Assembly: GCA_024760905.1 (NCBI GenBank)
Contig: CM045729.1
Location: 56,767,580-56,831,579 of the forward strand
Direction: 5' to 3'
Length of the DNA stretch: 64,000 bases
Source of the DNA: Plotosus lineatus
Lineage: Eukaryota > Chordata > Actinopteri > Siluriformes > Plotosidae
Part shown: positions 32,545 through 42,210 of the stretch, piece after piece
Position numbering within the stretch: position 1 is the first letter of the stretch
Layout: each line of letters starts with the position of its first letter
Notes under the pieces: model-generated
Told to the model about the DNA's origin: nothing
Databases searched by the model: none
The model's input: only the letters and a program-made list of their open reading frames with translations
Program-made: the position numbers and the translations under genes

Positions 32545-32780
32545 CCTCTTTCTCTCTCTCCCCCTCTCCCTATATGCTTTTCTTAATTTTGCCAACTTCT
32601 CAAAATACTCTTTTCACCTTCACAACACACTTTCTCTCCTGTCAACACTGTACCGTGTATCCTTTATTACCCCTGCACAAGTTACATCTCTCCCTGCATA
32701 ATCCCTCTTTCTGGCCAGCCACATTTACCACCTCTCTCATTACCTTGGACTGCATATTATTTGTACAGTACTTCTATCTA
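32290..32780 (-). mobile_element. Old RTE-related LINE fragment with a (CT)n array
   Basis: CTCCACTCCTCAGACATCCG, CCACTGGTATATTAACTGGG and CCAACTGCTTTTCCACTCTT follow the same order as the reverse strand of the RTE copies here (36.85-37.02 kb), but are far more diverged. The long (CT)n run at about 32498-32555 interrupts it. It may be a different RTE family. Confidence 0.55.
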
Positions 32781-32858
32781 CTTTCTTAAGTCTTTAAGTG
32801 TCTAATTATTTGTATTTAATATAATACATTTTTCTTATCTTATAATCATTATTTAAAG

Positions 32859-33224
32859 GGGGGCAGTGGTGGTCCAGTGGTATAGGGCGCTGGATCGCTG
32901 ATCCAAAAGGTTGGGGGTTCGAGTCCCACTCTCCACAAGGTTGTCACTGTCCCCCCCAGTGCAGCTAACTGGGTTATCAAAGGCGGGCCATGTCTCTCAC
33001 TGTCTATGGTGAGAGGCATGTAAAAGAACCATTGCTGACTTTCGTAAAGAGTAGGCTGCAAAGTTGTCAGCGTTTTTCTGTCCCTTGCTAAAAAAAGGGT
33101 TGTGACAGGAAGGGCATCCGACGTAAAAAAAAAAAACCTCTGCCAAATCAAACGTGCGAATTAGATGATTCGCTGTGGCGACTCCTGAGTAAAAGGGAAA
33201 AAGCCGAAAGGAAGACAGACAGAC
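32859..33224 (+). mobile_element. SINE type B with a perfect 17-bp target duplication
   Basis: A full unit: tRNA-like head with box B GGGTTCGAGTCCC, body, RTE 5'-UTR piece (GACAGGAAGGGCATCCGACG) and RTE 3' piece (GATTCGCTGTGGCGACTCCT). ATAATCATTATTTAAAG flanks it at 32842-32858 and 33225-33241, so head and composite tail moved together. The short tail repeat is GACAGACAGAC. Confidence 0.95.
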
Positions 33225-33483
33225 ATAATCATTATTTAAAGTATAAAATAATGAGCATTTGAGTCCATAATGATCCTTTATCGACATCTACCTATACACC
33301 AGAAGCACATAGGGTTTCATGTGTAACATGTTAGGCATTATTTAAGAGTTCCATATCTAGATCATATTGATTTTAATCATATTTGTATCATCTAATCCAA
33401 TCAGTGTTTGAATACATAGATCAAGATTCTTACTACCAGAATTGGGAATAATCATTAACATTAACATGTTGGCTCTGTTCATA

Positions 33484-33831
33484 ATTTCTGTTCATTTTCT
33501 GTAAGCGCTTAATCCTAATTAGGGTCGCGGGGGGGCTGGCACCCATCCCAGCCTACTCCGGGTGAGGGTAGAGTACACCCTGGACAGCTCGCCAGGCCAT
33601 CACAGGGCAGAAACTTGCTGACAGCTATGCAGCCTATTCTTGTCGAAAGTCAGCAATGGTTCTTTTACATGCCTCACACCATAGACAGTGAGAGACATGG
33701 CCGGCCTTTGATAACCCAGTTAACTGCACTGGGGGGGGGGGACAGTAACAACCCGTTGAGAATGGGGCTTGAACCCCCCCCACCTTAGGATCAGTGATCC
33801 AGCACATTTACACCAGTCCACCACAGCCCAA
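33484..33831 (-). mobile_element. SINE type A, reverse orientation
   Basis: Reversed tail (CTTAATCCTAATTAGGGTCG) through to the reversed head. It ends just before ATGTTGGTTCTCTGT, which resembles ATGTTGGCTCTGT on the left side (an imperfect target duplication). Confidence 0.85.
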
Positions 33832-34014
33832 ATGTTGGTTCTCTGTGAGTGAAATCCCCCCCAAATGTTTTTTATGTTTCTAATTCAGTTTCATGTTCAT
33901 ATTGATTTACTTCCGTTAGCATGTCAGCAGTTGTGCGGTACCAAGTTAGCATACAAATGTACAATGAGGCAGAAAAGACATAACCCTCCAGTACATGAAC
34001 ATCTTTAGTGTTAC

Positions 34015-34114
34015 CTGCAGGGTGGTTGTAGAAAGGTTTCAGTTTGGCTGGCAGTAACTGCTCGATCCTGCCCAGCACTTTGTGATAGGAGGTTTTTAGT
34101 CCTACCAAAGCCAT
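34015..34114 (-). CDS. mpc2: Second copy of mpc2 exon 1 (alternative first exon or duplicated relic)
   Basis: Exactly 100 nt, like the proximal copy, with ATG at 34114 and the same donor GCAG-GTAACA. It encodes MALVGLKTSYHKVLGRIEQL then LPAKLKPFYNHPA: 8 of 33 residues differ from the proximal copy, mostly conservative swaps (R/K, M/V, K/R). It is in phase to splice to exon 2 at 24376. Intron and upstream flanks are also similar (for example AATGTCTAGA upstream in both), so a segment of at least ~350 bp was duplicated. No second set of exons 2-5 was found between 30.4 and 34.0 kb. An open frame and a kept donor argue for use as an alternative N-terminus, but expression is unknown. Confidence 0.8.
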
Positions 34115-34689
34115 GTCTGCTACCCTTTAACTACTACTTTTATAAACAACACCGAAGTAACAGAATAGTCCCCAACAGCCTGTTAATGTGGGTAAAGCAA
34201 ATCAATCATGAATAGATCTTAAAATGTCTAGACATACTGACCTGTGACATCACAAACAGCTGGACCAGATTATTTCTATTCTTATGGGTAGCAAAACCTC
34301 TCTCTGACATAAAAGAATGTGTAGGGCAATCAGTAGGTGATTAAAAAAAAACAAAAAAACACAGAGAAATCATCTTATTTGACCAGCAGCTAACCTAAAT
34401 ACACCTAAATACTGGTACTGAAACAGTTTCTGAATTACAGCTACTTGTGAAAAAATGTAAACATGACTTGGTTAGCACGTCCGCCTCACAGCAGGAAGTT
34501 CACCGAATTCACACAATTATTCACCGAATTCGGTACAAGAACACACTATAATCCATACACCAGAAGAACAGTCGTGAAGTCGTCTCTCCATTTTGGATAC
34601 TGTTTTAATAATAAAATGCTGTTTCAGTGAATAAAATAAAGGTTATAAAGATGATATGCACATAAACAATTCAGGCTAGTTGCTAAGGA
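34115..34689. other. Upstream flank of the distal mpc2 exon 1
   Basis: The first ~130 bp resemble the upstream flank of the proximal exon. A fragment TTAGCACGTCCGCCTCACAG at 34472-34491 comes from a type C SINE head. Nothing else is recognised. Confidence 0.5.
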
Positions 34690-34830
34690 AGATCTGAAAC
34701 GAGCACACTGATTGGTCAGCTCGGGCTTGCGCAGTGCCCGTCACACGTTAACTTCTGGTTTACTTCCTGACTCGAGTATACCACATGCGGAACTTATTTC
34801 CGACTTTCTCTTCAATAACAGTAAGTAAGT
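34690..34830 (-). promoter_or_regulatory. Candidate promoter of the distal mpc2 exon 1
   Basis: On the minus strand GACCAATCAG (34709-34718) is a strong CCAAT-type box in a relatively GC-rich stretch. It lies ~0.6 kb upstream of the distal ATG, a spacing like that of the CCAAT box upstream of the proximal exon. Inferred from sequence only. Confidence 0.35.
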
Positions 34831-34952
34831 TTATTTATAAGATTGTGAATACAGATTATTTCTGGAAAAGGAGAGTGAAATGTCATCTGTGATGTCTAGC
34901 AGCATTAGTATAGATGTTAAATTCGACGCTAGAATTCGGCTTTCAAGATTAT

Positions 34953-34953
34953 T

Positions 34954-35046
<93 letters not shown>
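34953..35046. repeat. (CT)n-(CA)n microsatellite
   Basis: A CT run (34953-34979) joined to about 34 CA units. Confidence 0.95.
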
Positions 35047-35048
<2 letters not shown>

Positions 35049-35178
35049 GTGCAAACAATTAAATGAGCAGCATCCAGATGAGCTAGTGCAATTTGAATGG
35101 AAGAAATGAAGTGAGTGGGGCAAATGAGTGCAAATGGTGCGATAGATGCACAAATGAGCAGTCACCCACTGCTTACAG

Positions 35179-35191
35179 TCTGTGTGTGTGT

Positions 35192-35280
<89 letters not shown>

Positions 35281-35284
35281 TGTG
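35179..35284. repeat. (TG)n microsatellite
   Basis: About 50 TG units with one TA and one TT interruption. It is the strand complement of the CA array 130 bp to its left. Confidence 0.95.
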
Positions 35285-35666
35285 TCTGATACCTCAGGTC
35301 TGCTGGAATATTAAGAAAAAGACATGATTCCATTGCAATTCAGTCAAAGAAAATCATGGTGTTTGTGAAGATGTGATTTCATCTGCTGAGCAGGATTTTG
35401 ATGAAGATGATAATGCTGAGGGCAGAGTTGATGAAGCTTACTTGTATAAAGAGATCAGAGAGTTTTGTTATATGGTTATCTTATATACAGTTTTCTTAAT
35501 TTCAGTGTGATTGTTTGAACCTGACAGTGGTTTTTTTTTTCAATGAGTATCATTTGAAGGCATTTGAACCTTTATATAATGGTCAGAAAGCTACATGATC
35601 TTATTGGAATAAACAGAAATGAAAAAAAAAGTTGTTTTTTTGTTAATTATTGGGATTTACCACGGT
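35285..35666. other. No gene recognised
   Basis: A short open stretch near 35340-35470 is acidic (QDFDEDDNAEG) but has no family features. Confidence 0.35.
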
Positions 35667-35680
35667 GACTCATGGGTTTA

Positions 35681-35863
35681 ATGCTGAGGTTGGAACTACC
35701 AGGCAAAAGGCCCAGAGGAAGACCAAAGAGAAGATTTATGGATGCAGTGAAGGCGGACATGAAGGTCGTTGGAGTAAGAGCAGAAGATGCAGAGGATAGG
35801 GAGAGATGGAGGCAGATCATTTGCTGTGGCGACCCCTGAAGGGAACAGCCGAAAGGAAAAGAA
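35681..35863 (+). mobile_element. Very short 5'-truncated RTE-like copy with a perfect target duplication
   Basis: Only the last ~180 bp are present (from MLRLELPG coding sequence to CAGCCGAAAGGAAAAGAA). GACTCATGGGTTTA flanks it at 35667-35680 and 35864-35877, a perfect 14-bp duplication. Confidence 0.92.
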
Positions 35864-35944
35864 GACTCATGGGTTTAAAAAGGGCGTGTCAGATTAAAAT
35901 GAGGATGATTTCTCTTATCATCTTTTCCTAAAACTTTTCCTAGA

Positions 35945-38693
35945 CTTCTTTTACTTTCGGCTGCTCCCTTCAGGGGTCGCCACAGCAAATCATCCGCCTC
36001 CATCTCACCCTGTCCTCTGCATCTTCTTTTCTGACGCCAACGACCTTCATGTCTTCCTTCACCACATCCATAAATCTCTTCTTTGGTCTTCCTCGAGGCC
36101 TTCTGCCTGGTAATTCCAACCTCAGCATCCTACTGCCAATATACTCACTATCCCTCCTCTGTACATGTCCAAACCATCTCAATCGAGCCTCTCTGACTTT
36201 GTCTCCAAAACATCTTACATGGGCTGTCCCTCTGATATACTCATTTCTGATCCTATCCATCCTCGTTACTCCCAGAGAGAACCTCAACATTTTCATCTCT
36301 GCTACCTCCAGCTCTGCCTCCTGCCTTTTCCTCAGCGCCACTGTTTCTAAGCCATACAACATCGCTGGCCTCCATCACCATAGCAAACAAGAAGGGGCTG
36401 AGAGCTGACTCTTGATGCAGTCCCACCTCCACCTTGAACTCTTCTGTCACACCGACAGCACACCTCACCACTGTCTTACATCTCTCATACATGTCCTGCA
36501 CCACTCTAACATACTTCTCTGCCACTCCAGACTTCCTCATGCAATACCACAGTTCTTCTCATGGCACCCTGTCATATCCTTTTTCCAGATCCACAAAGGC
36601 ACAATGTAGCTCCCTCTGACCTTCTCTGTACTTCTCTATTAACATCCTCAAAGCAAACATTGCATCTGTGGTGCTCTTTCTTGGCATGAAACCAAACTGT
36701 AGTTCACAAATGCTGACCTCCGCCCGTAGTCTAGCTTCCACTATTCTTTCCCATAACTTCATTGTATGGCTCATCAACTTTATCCCTCTGTAGTTGTCGC
36801 AACTCTGCACGTCTCCCTTGTTCTTAACAAATGGGCACCAGCACACTTCTCCTCCACTCCTCCGGCATCTGCTCACTCGCTAGGACCTTGTTGAATGTTC
36901 TTGTCAGAAAATCTACTGCTACCTCTCCTAGACACTTCCATACCTCCACAGGTATGTCATCAGGACCAACTGCCTTTCCATTCTTCATCCTCTTCAATGC
37001 CCTTCTCACTTCACCCTTACTGATGTTTGCTACATCCTGCTCCTCAATGGTCGCCTCTTCTACTCTTTTTTCTCTCTCATTTTCCTCATTCATCAGCTCT
37101 TCAAAGTACTCTTTCCATCTTCCCAGCACACTTCTGTCATCAGTCAATACATTTCCCTCTCTGTCCTTTATCAATCTAACTTGCTGCATGTCCTTCCCAT
37201 CTCTATTTCTCTGCTGTGCCAACCTGTATAAATCATTTTCTCCCTCTTTACTGTCCAACCTATCATACACGTCATCATACGCCCTCTGTTTGGCCTTAGC
37301 CACTGCTACTTTCGCCTGACGCTGTGTCTCCCTGTACTCCTGTTTACTCTCATCGGTCCTCTCTATGTCCCACTTTTTCTTAGCTAACCTCTTCCTTTGT
37401 ACACACTCCTGCACTTCCTCATTCCACCACCAAGTCTCCTTATCTACTTTCCTTCCAGAGGACACACCAAGTACTCTCCTACTGGTCTCCCTGATCACAT
37501 TTGCTGTGGTTGTCCAGTCATTTGGAAGCACTTCCTGGCCACCCAAAGCCTGTTTCAGCTCCTCCTTGAAGACAACACAACACTCCTCCTTTTTCAGCTT
37601 CCACCACTTTGTCTTCTGCTCTGCCTTTGCCTTCTTCACCTTCTTCACCATCAGCATCATCCTGCATACCACCATCCTATGCTGTTTGGCAACACTCTCA
37701 CCCACTACTACTTTGCAGTCACTGACTTCCTTCAAATTACATCGCCTACACAAGATGTAGTCTACCTGTGTGCTCCTACGTCCGCTTTTATAAGTCACCC
37801 TATGCTCCTGTTTCTTCTGGAAGAAAGTATTCACCACAGCCATTTCCATCCTTTTTGCAAAATCTATCAACATCTGTCCTTCTGTGTTCCTGTCCTGGAT
37901 ACCAAACCTGCCCATCACTTCCTCGTCCCCTCTGTTGCCTGCACCAACATGTCCATTGAAGTCTGCACCAATGACCACTCTTTCACCTCTGGGGCTACTC
38001 TGCATCACTTCATCTAAGTCACTCCAGAATCTCTCCTTCTCTTCTAGCTCACATCCTGCCTGTGGGGCATAAGCACTAACAACATTGAGCATTACACCTT
38101 CAATTTCTAACTTGAGACTCATCACTCTGTCTGACACTCTTTTCACTTTCAGAACATTTCTGACAAACTCCTCCTTCAAGATGACTCCTACTCCATTTCT
38201 CTTCCCATCCACACCATGATAAAATAGCTTAAACCCTGCTCCTAAGCTTTTAGCTTTGCTACCTTTCCACCTGGTCTCCTGAACACACAGTATGTCCACC
38301 TTCCTCCTCTGCATCATGTCAGCCAGCTCTCTACCTTTTCTTTGCATAGTTCCAACATTCAAAGTCCCCACTCTCAGTCCTACACTCATGCCTTTCCTCT
38401 TCTCTCTCTGCCTACGGACACGCCTCCCATCTCTCCTTCTTCGATGTCTTCGACCAACAGTAGTCCAATTTCCATCAGCACCCTGTTGATTGACAGCACT
38501 GATGGCGGTCGTTGTTAAGCCGGGCCTCGACCGATCCGGTATGGGGGTAATACTTCTGATTTGCATCATAAAAGTTTGGCATTGGTTTTACGTCGGATGC
38601 CCTTCCTGACACAACCCTCTGCATTTCTCCGGGCTTGGGACTGGCGTGAGGGGGAGAGACACTGGTTAGTGCCCCCCCACCTCATGGCTGCAT
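35945..38693 (-). mobile_element. Long RTE-like LINE, reverse orientation, with an internal deletion in the reverse transcriptase
   Basis: The 5' end (38693) matches the 5' UTR of the copy at 45068, and the 3' end (35945) has the CGACCCCTGAAGGGA signature. The first 581 codons are open. Near 36380 the coding sequence jumps from FLFAMVM to EASDVVW, removing about 0.3-0.4 kb that includes the catalytic FADD box. So the endonuclease is intact and the reverse transcriptase is not. No convincing flanking duplication was seen. Confidence 0.9.
36824..38569 (-). CDS. RTE-like LINE ORF: intact AP-type endonuclease and start of reverse transcriptase (581 aa)
   Basis: The protein begins MMQIRSITPIPDRSRPG with a basic stretch (RRHRRRRDGRRVRRQREKRK, about 42-61), typical of nucleic-acid binding. 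The endonuclease follows (about 66-290): LRVGTLNVGT, ILCVQETRWKG with the catalytic Glu, VVSAYAPQ, VIGADFNGHVG with the catalytic Asp-Asn pair, and STQVDYILC with its metal-binding Asp. It would nick the target for reverse transcription. A helical linker (about 300-500) leads into the reverse transcriptase start, MKNGKAVGPDDIPVEVWKCL, and a frameshift ends the ORF at about residue 581. The remaining reverse transcriptase is in other frames (36559-36876 and 36253-36540) and lacks its catalytic core. Confidence 0.85.
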   Translation of the reverse strand: MMQIRSITPIPDRSRPGLTTTAISAVNQQGADGNWTTVGRRHRRRRDGRRVRRQREKRKGMSVGLRVGTLNVGTMQRKGRELADMMQRRKVDILCVQETRWKGSKAKSLGAGFKLFYHGVDGKRNGVGVILKEEFVRNVLKVKRVSDRVMSLKLEIEGVMLNVVSAYAPQAGCELEEKERFWSDLDEVMQSSPRGERVVIGADFNGHVGAGNRGDEEVMGRFGIQDRNTEGQMLIDFAKRMEMAVVNTFFQKKQEHRVTYKSGRRSTQVDYILCRRCNLKEVSDCKVVVGESVAKQHRMVVCRMMLMVKKVKKAKAEQKTKWWKLKKEECCVVFKEELKQALGGQEVLPNDWTTTANVIRETSRRVLGVSSGRKVDKETWWWNEEVQECVQRKRLAKKKWDIERTDESKQEYRETQRQAKVAVAKAKQRAYDDVYDRLDSKEGENDLYRLAQQRNRDGKDMQQVRLIKDREGNVLTDDRSVLGRWKEYFEELMNEENEREKRVEEATIEEQDVANISKGEVRRALKRMKNGKAVGPDDIPVEVWKCLGEVAVDFLTRTFNKVLASEQMPEEWRRSVLVPIC

Positions 38694-39020
38694 CTAAAAG
38701 TTTATATGGCTGAAGTGCATAAAAATGTTTGGTTGCTAAGGACTAATGATTTTGGAAGAAGTGCAATCTTTGTGCTCATTTTTCTCTAAAACGTCTTTTG
38801 AAATTTTTAGTTGAATGCTGACACAAGAAATGACATAGCTCGGTCAGTTTTCAAGGTATTGGCAAACTTTTTGCTGCATTTTACAGCTTTGGGTCTCCTC
38901 TAGCTGACTGTGTAAAAATCTCATTTTTCATTTTTAGACCCAAGAGCCTATTTCATTGGAATGGCTCACATATGATGAGGAGTGTACCTTTTTAATTTTA
39001 TTTTCATGGATTGTAAGAAA
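38694..39020. other. No gene recognised
   Basis: AT-rich sequence between two transposons. Confidence 0.4.
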
Positions 39021-39022
39021 TA

Positions 39023-40260
39023 CAAACCAGATTCCAAAAAAGTTGGCACACTATATAAATTGTGAATAAAAACTGAATGCAATGATGTGGAAGTGCCGAA
39101 TTTCAAAATTTATTCCAAATAGAACATAGATGACAGGGTCACAAGTTTAAACTGAGAAACTGTATCATTTTAAGGGAAAAATATGTTGATTTTAAAATTC
39201 ATGGTGTCAACAAATCTCAGAAAAGTTGGAACAAGCTCATTTTCACCACTGTGAGGCGTCCCTTCTTCTTCCTACAACAGTGTGCAAACATCTGGGGACT
39301 GAGGAGACAAGTTTCAAGTTTACAAATAGGAATGCTGTCCTATTCTTGTCTAATACAGGCCTCGAACTGTTCAACTGTCTTGGGCCTTCTTCCACCTTTC
39401 TCTTTATGATGCACCATGGGAGCATATGTGGTTCCAGAACCTGAATATACCTTTCTGCATTGACGGTGCCTTTCCAGATGTGTAAGCCTCCTAGGCATGC
39501 CACACTCACTCATGCAACCCCATACCATCATAGTCCGGATGACATGCCGTCCCGGTTTTCCATAAAAAATTTTGAATTGTGATTTGTCTGACCCCAGAAG
39601 TTTTCCACTTTGCCACACTCCATTTTAAATGACCCCTGGCCCAGAGAAAACACCTGCGCTTCTGGGTCCTCTTTATAAATGGCTTCTTCTTTGTACTGTA
39701 GAGTTTCAGCTGGCAATGGCGGATGGCACAGTGGATTGTGTTGACTGACAATGGTTTCTGAAAGTATTGCTGAGCTCATTCTGTGATTTCCCTTACAGTA
39801 GCATTCCTGTTTGTGGTGCAGTGCCGTTAAATGTCCCGAAGATCATGGGCATCTTGCAACATTGGGTGACTTAATGATCCTCTACCCATCTTGGCTTCTG
39901 AGAGACACTGCCACTCTAAGAATCTCTTTTTTTATACTCAGCCATGTTGCCAATGGACCTCATTAGTGGTAATTGACTTTTCCAGCCTCTTATTGCTACC
40001 TATCCCAACTTTTTTGAGATTTGTTGACACCATGAAATTTAAAATCAATATTTTTTTTCTGAAAATTATACGTTTGACACTATGAAATTTAAAATCAACA
40101 TTTTTTTTCTGAAAATTATACGTTTTCTCAGTTTAAACTTTTGACCTGTCATCTATGTTCTATTCAGAATAAAATATTGACATTTGGCACTTCCACATCA
40201 TTGCATTCAGTTTTTATTCACAATTTGTATAGTGTGCCAACTTTTTTGGAATCCGGCTTG
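39023..40260 (-). mobile_element. Tc1-family transposon with long inverted ends, transposase degraded
   Basis: The ends (ACCAGATTCCAAAAAAGTTG at the left, CAACTTTTTTGGAATCCGGC at the right) continue as inverted repeats for roughly 200 bp and are flanked by TA (39021-39022, 40261-40262). On the minus strand, frameshifted pieces of a Tc1-like transposase are readable (FLWARGHLKWSVAKWK, CHPDYDGMGLHE, VEQFEACIRQE). The region holding the second and third catalytic residues is largely deleted. A 50-bp tandem duplication lies at 40026-40125. Confidence 0.8.
40026..40125. repeat. Two tandem 50-bp units inside the Tc1-type element
   Basis: Units start at GACACCATGAAATTTAAAAT (40026) and GACACTATGAAATTTAAAAT (40076). 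Confidence 0.9.
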
Positions 40261-40262
40261 TA

Positions 40263-40604
40263 CATTATATTATTTTATCACTGTTTTTAAACTCACCAGA
40301 AACAAACAAACAAACAAAAATAAATTTAAAAGTAAAAAACTCTGATTTCATATTTTGTTACTTTTCATGGAAAACCGGTCATACAGCACAACTAGTCAGC
40401 ATGAATTCATCTTGTAAGCGGAAGGCCTGCATTCCATTATAAGTTTGGGTTTGTTTGGGGAAAAAAGTGAAATCCTCAAAAATAAAAGAATAATACATTT
40501 TTACTATCAAACACTTTATATTTTGTTGATTTTCATGGAAAAAAATGCTGTTAATGACACTTCCTAGAAGCAGAACTGAGATAAAATAATTTATATTATA
40601 CTAG
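40263..40604. other. No gene recognised
   Basis: AT-rich, with an (AAAC)n stretch near 40303. Confidence 0.4.
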
Positions 40605-40950
40605 GGTGGCACAGCGGCACAGTGGTTAGCATGTCCACCTCACAGCAAGAAGGTCTTGGGTTCAATACCCCACTCGGGCATTTCTCTGTGAAGTTTGCAT
40701 ACTCTGCCTGTGCTTGTGTGGGTTTCCTCCCACAGTTCAAAAACATGCACAGTAGTTTAACTGGCTGTTCCAAATCATCCCTAAGTGTGAGTGTGAGGAT
40801 GAATGGTTGTGTGAGTGTTGGTCCTGCTGACCCGGTGAGTTGTCCAGGGTGTACCCTGTCCTCGCTCCAAGTCAGCTGAGATAGGCAACAGATTCCCTGT
40901 GACCCTAATTAGAATTAAATGGTTCAGGAAATGAATGAATGAATATACAG
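40605..40950 (+). mobile_element. SINE type C
   Basis: Head GTGGTTAGCATGTCCACCTC, box B GGGTTCAATACCC, the body with TTTGCATACTCTGCC, and the same L2-type tail as type A (CCCTAATTAGAATTAAATGG) ending in (GAAT)n. Confidence 0.85.
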
Positions 40951-41071
40951 TATATTGTATCCATCTACAAGCATTTATCTGCTTCTCGAACAGCTGGTAG
41001 CTGCTCAAATGAAGCGGGGCTTTGGAGAACATAAAATGCTATGCAAAAGTTATTTCCATATACTATTTAAA

Positions 41072-41127
<56 letters not shown>

Positions 41128-41905
41128 CCGAGTGTTCATTGATGTGTGAAAGATCAAGCAGATTCAACCAGTCTGCAGTAGTAATTTAATAAAATAAATT
41201 TAAATAAGTACAAAACACATGTTATCATGGCCATGGGCTTCACCTTCCCTTCGCAACTAGACAAAGTGAGCACCCCCCCACACACACACACCTCAATCCT
41301 CCAAAGTTTTTATCCTCTTTGGAGTGTTTCCAGCTTGTACATTGGTTTTGTGCATGTGTATGTGTGTGTGTGTGTGTGTGCGAGTACACATGAAGTGGAA
41401 TCTTCATCCAAACTGATGCTCTCCCTGAAATATACTTTTAATAATAATATTTATTAATGTAAAATTTATCCTTTAGCAAAGCCATCATAAATCTATAGCC
41501 AAAGACATGTAAACCACAGTATAATTAAAGCATACAGTACATCATTACACTAATGCTACCAAACAACAGACCCAATAAAAGTTGAGAGATTTACAGAGAA
41601 GAAGCTGTCTTGTTCATGTTAAAGAATTTTGGGAGTTTTCTGTACTCATTAGCTTATCTGAAACTAATCAATTGTTTAACAGTTATTTTAATGTAGTGTG
41701 TTTATGTTTTGCAGAAATGCAGCATGGAAGCAGAAACAATACAGTAAACTGTGAATAAAAGAATACAAATTCCTCTTAATTTCTCTTCATTTTTTGAGGG
41801 ATCAATTAAAAATACACTGACCTGGTTTTCCAGGGAGTAAAATATGGTGTGGTACATACGTTTACCGGAACATCGAAATTTATACCACATAGGGAGACCT
41901 GAAAC
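40951..41905. other. Intergenic stretch with two (GT)n arrays
   Basis: (GT)n at about 41074-41126 and about 41357-41380. No exon or transposon end is recognised. Confidence 0.6.
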
Positions 41906-41916
41906 CACTGTTTAAT

Positions 41917-42210
41917 CTGATGATTTCCTTTCTGCCTTTTCCCTTTCTCAGGGGTTGCCACAGCGAATGATTCGCATGTTTGATTTGGCATAGGTTTTTA
42001 CGTCAGATGCCCTTCCTGTCACAACCCTTTTAGCAAGGGACAGAAACACACTGACGGCTTTGGAGCTACTCTTTACAAAAGTCAGCAATGGTTCTTTTAC
42101 ATGCCTCTCACCATACACAGTGAGAGACATGGCCCGCCTTTGATAACTCGGTTAGCTGCACTGGGGGGGAACAACCTCGTGGAGAGTGGGATTCAAACCC
42201 CCAACTCTAA
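41917..42210 (-). mobile_element. SINE type B, 3' part; split by a LINE
   Basis: Reversed RTE-derived tail (TTTCCCTTTCTCAGGGGTTG, GGATGCCCTTCCTGTCACAA) and body. The head continues at 43691-43744. CACTGTTTAAT flanks the whole SINE at 41906-41916 and 43745-43755, a perfect 11-bp duplication. Confidence 0.9.

Noticed and set aside
30371..34010. A complete second mpc2 gene behind the distal exon 1
   Set aside because: No second copy of exons 2-5 is present between the two first exons; only SINEs and old repeats are there.
34929..35333. ORFs made of His-Thr, Cys-Val or Leu-Ser repeats (also at 13544-13804, 32253-32789, 52686-53171 and 44552-44863)
   Set aside because: They are translations of dinucleotide microsatellites and lack any other coding signal.
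35340..35510. Acidic open stretch that might be a piggyBac-type transposase start
   Set aside because: Too short, no conserved motif and no nearby TTAA-bounded inverted ends.
35947..36620. Plus-strand ORFs (36049-36408, 36412-36609 and similar at 37365-38489)
   Set aside because: They are antisense shadows of the minus-strand RTE-like LINE.
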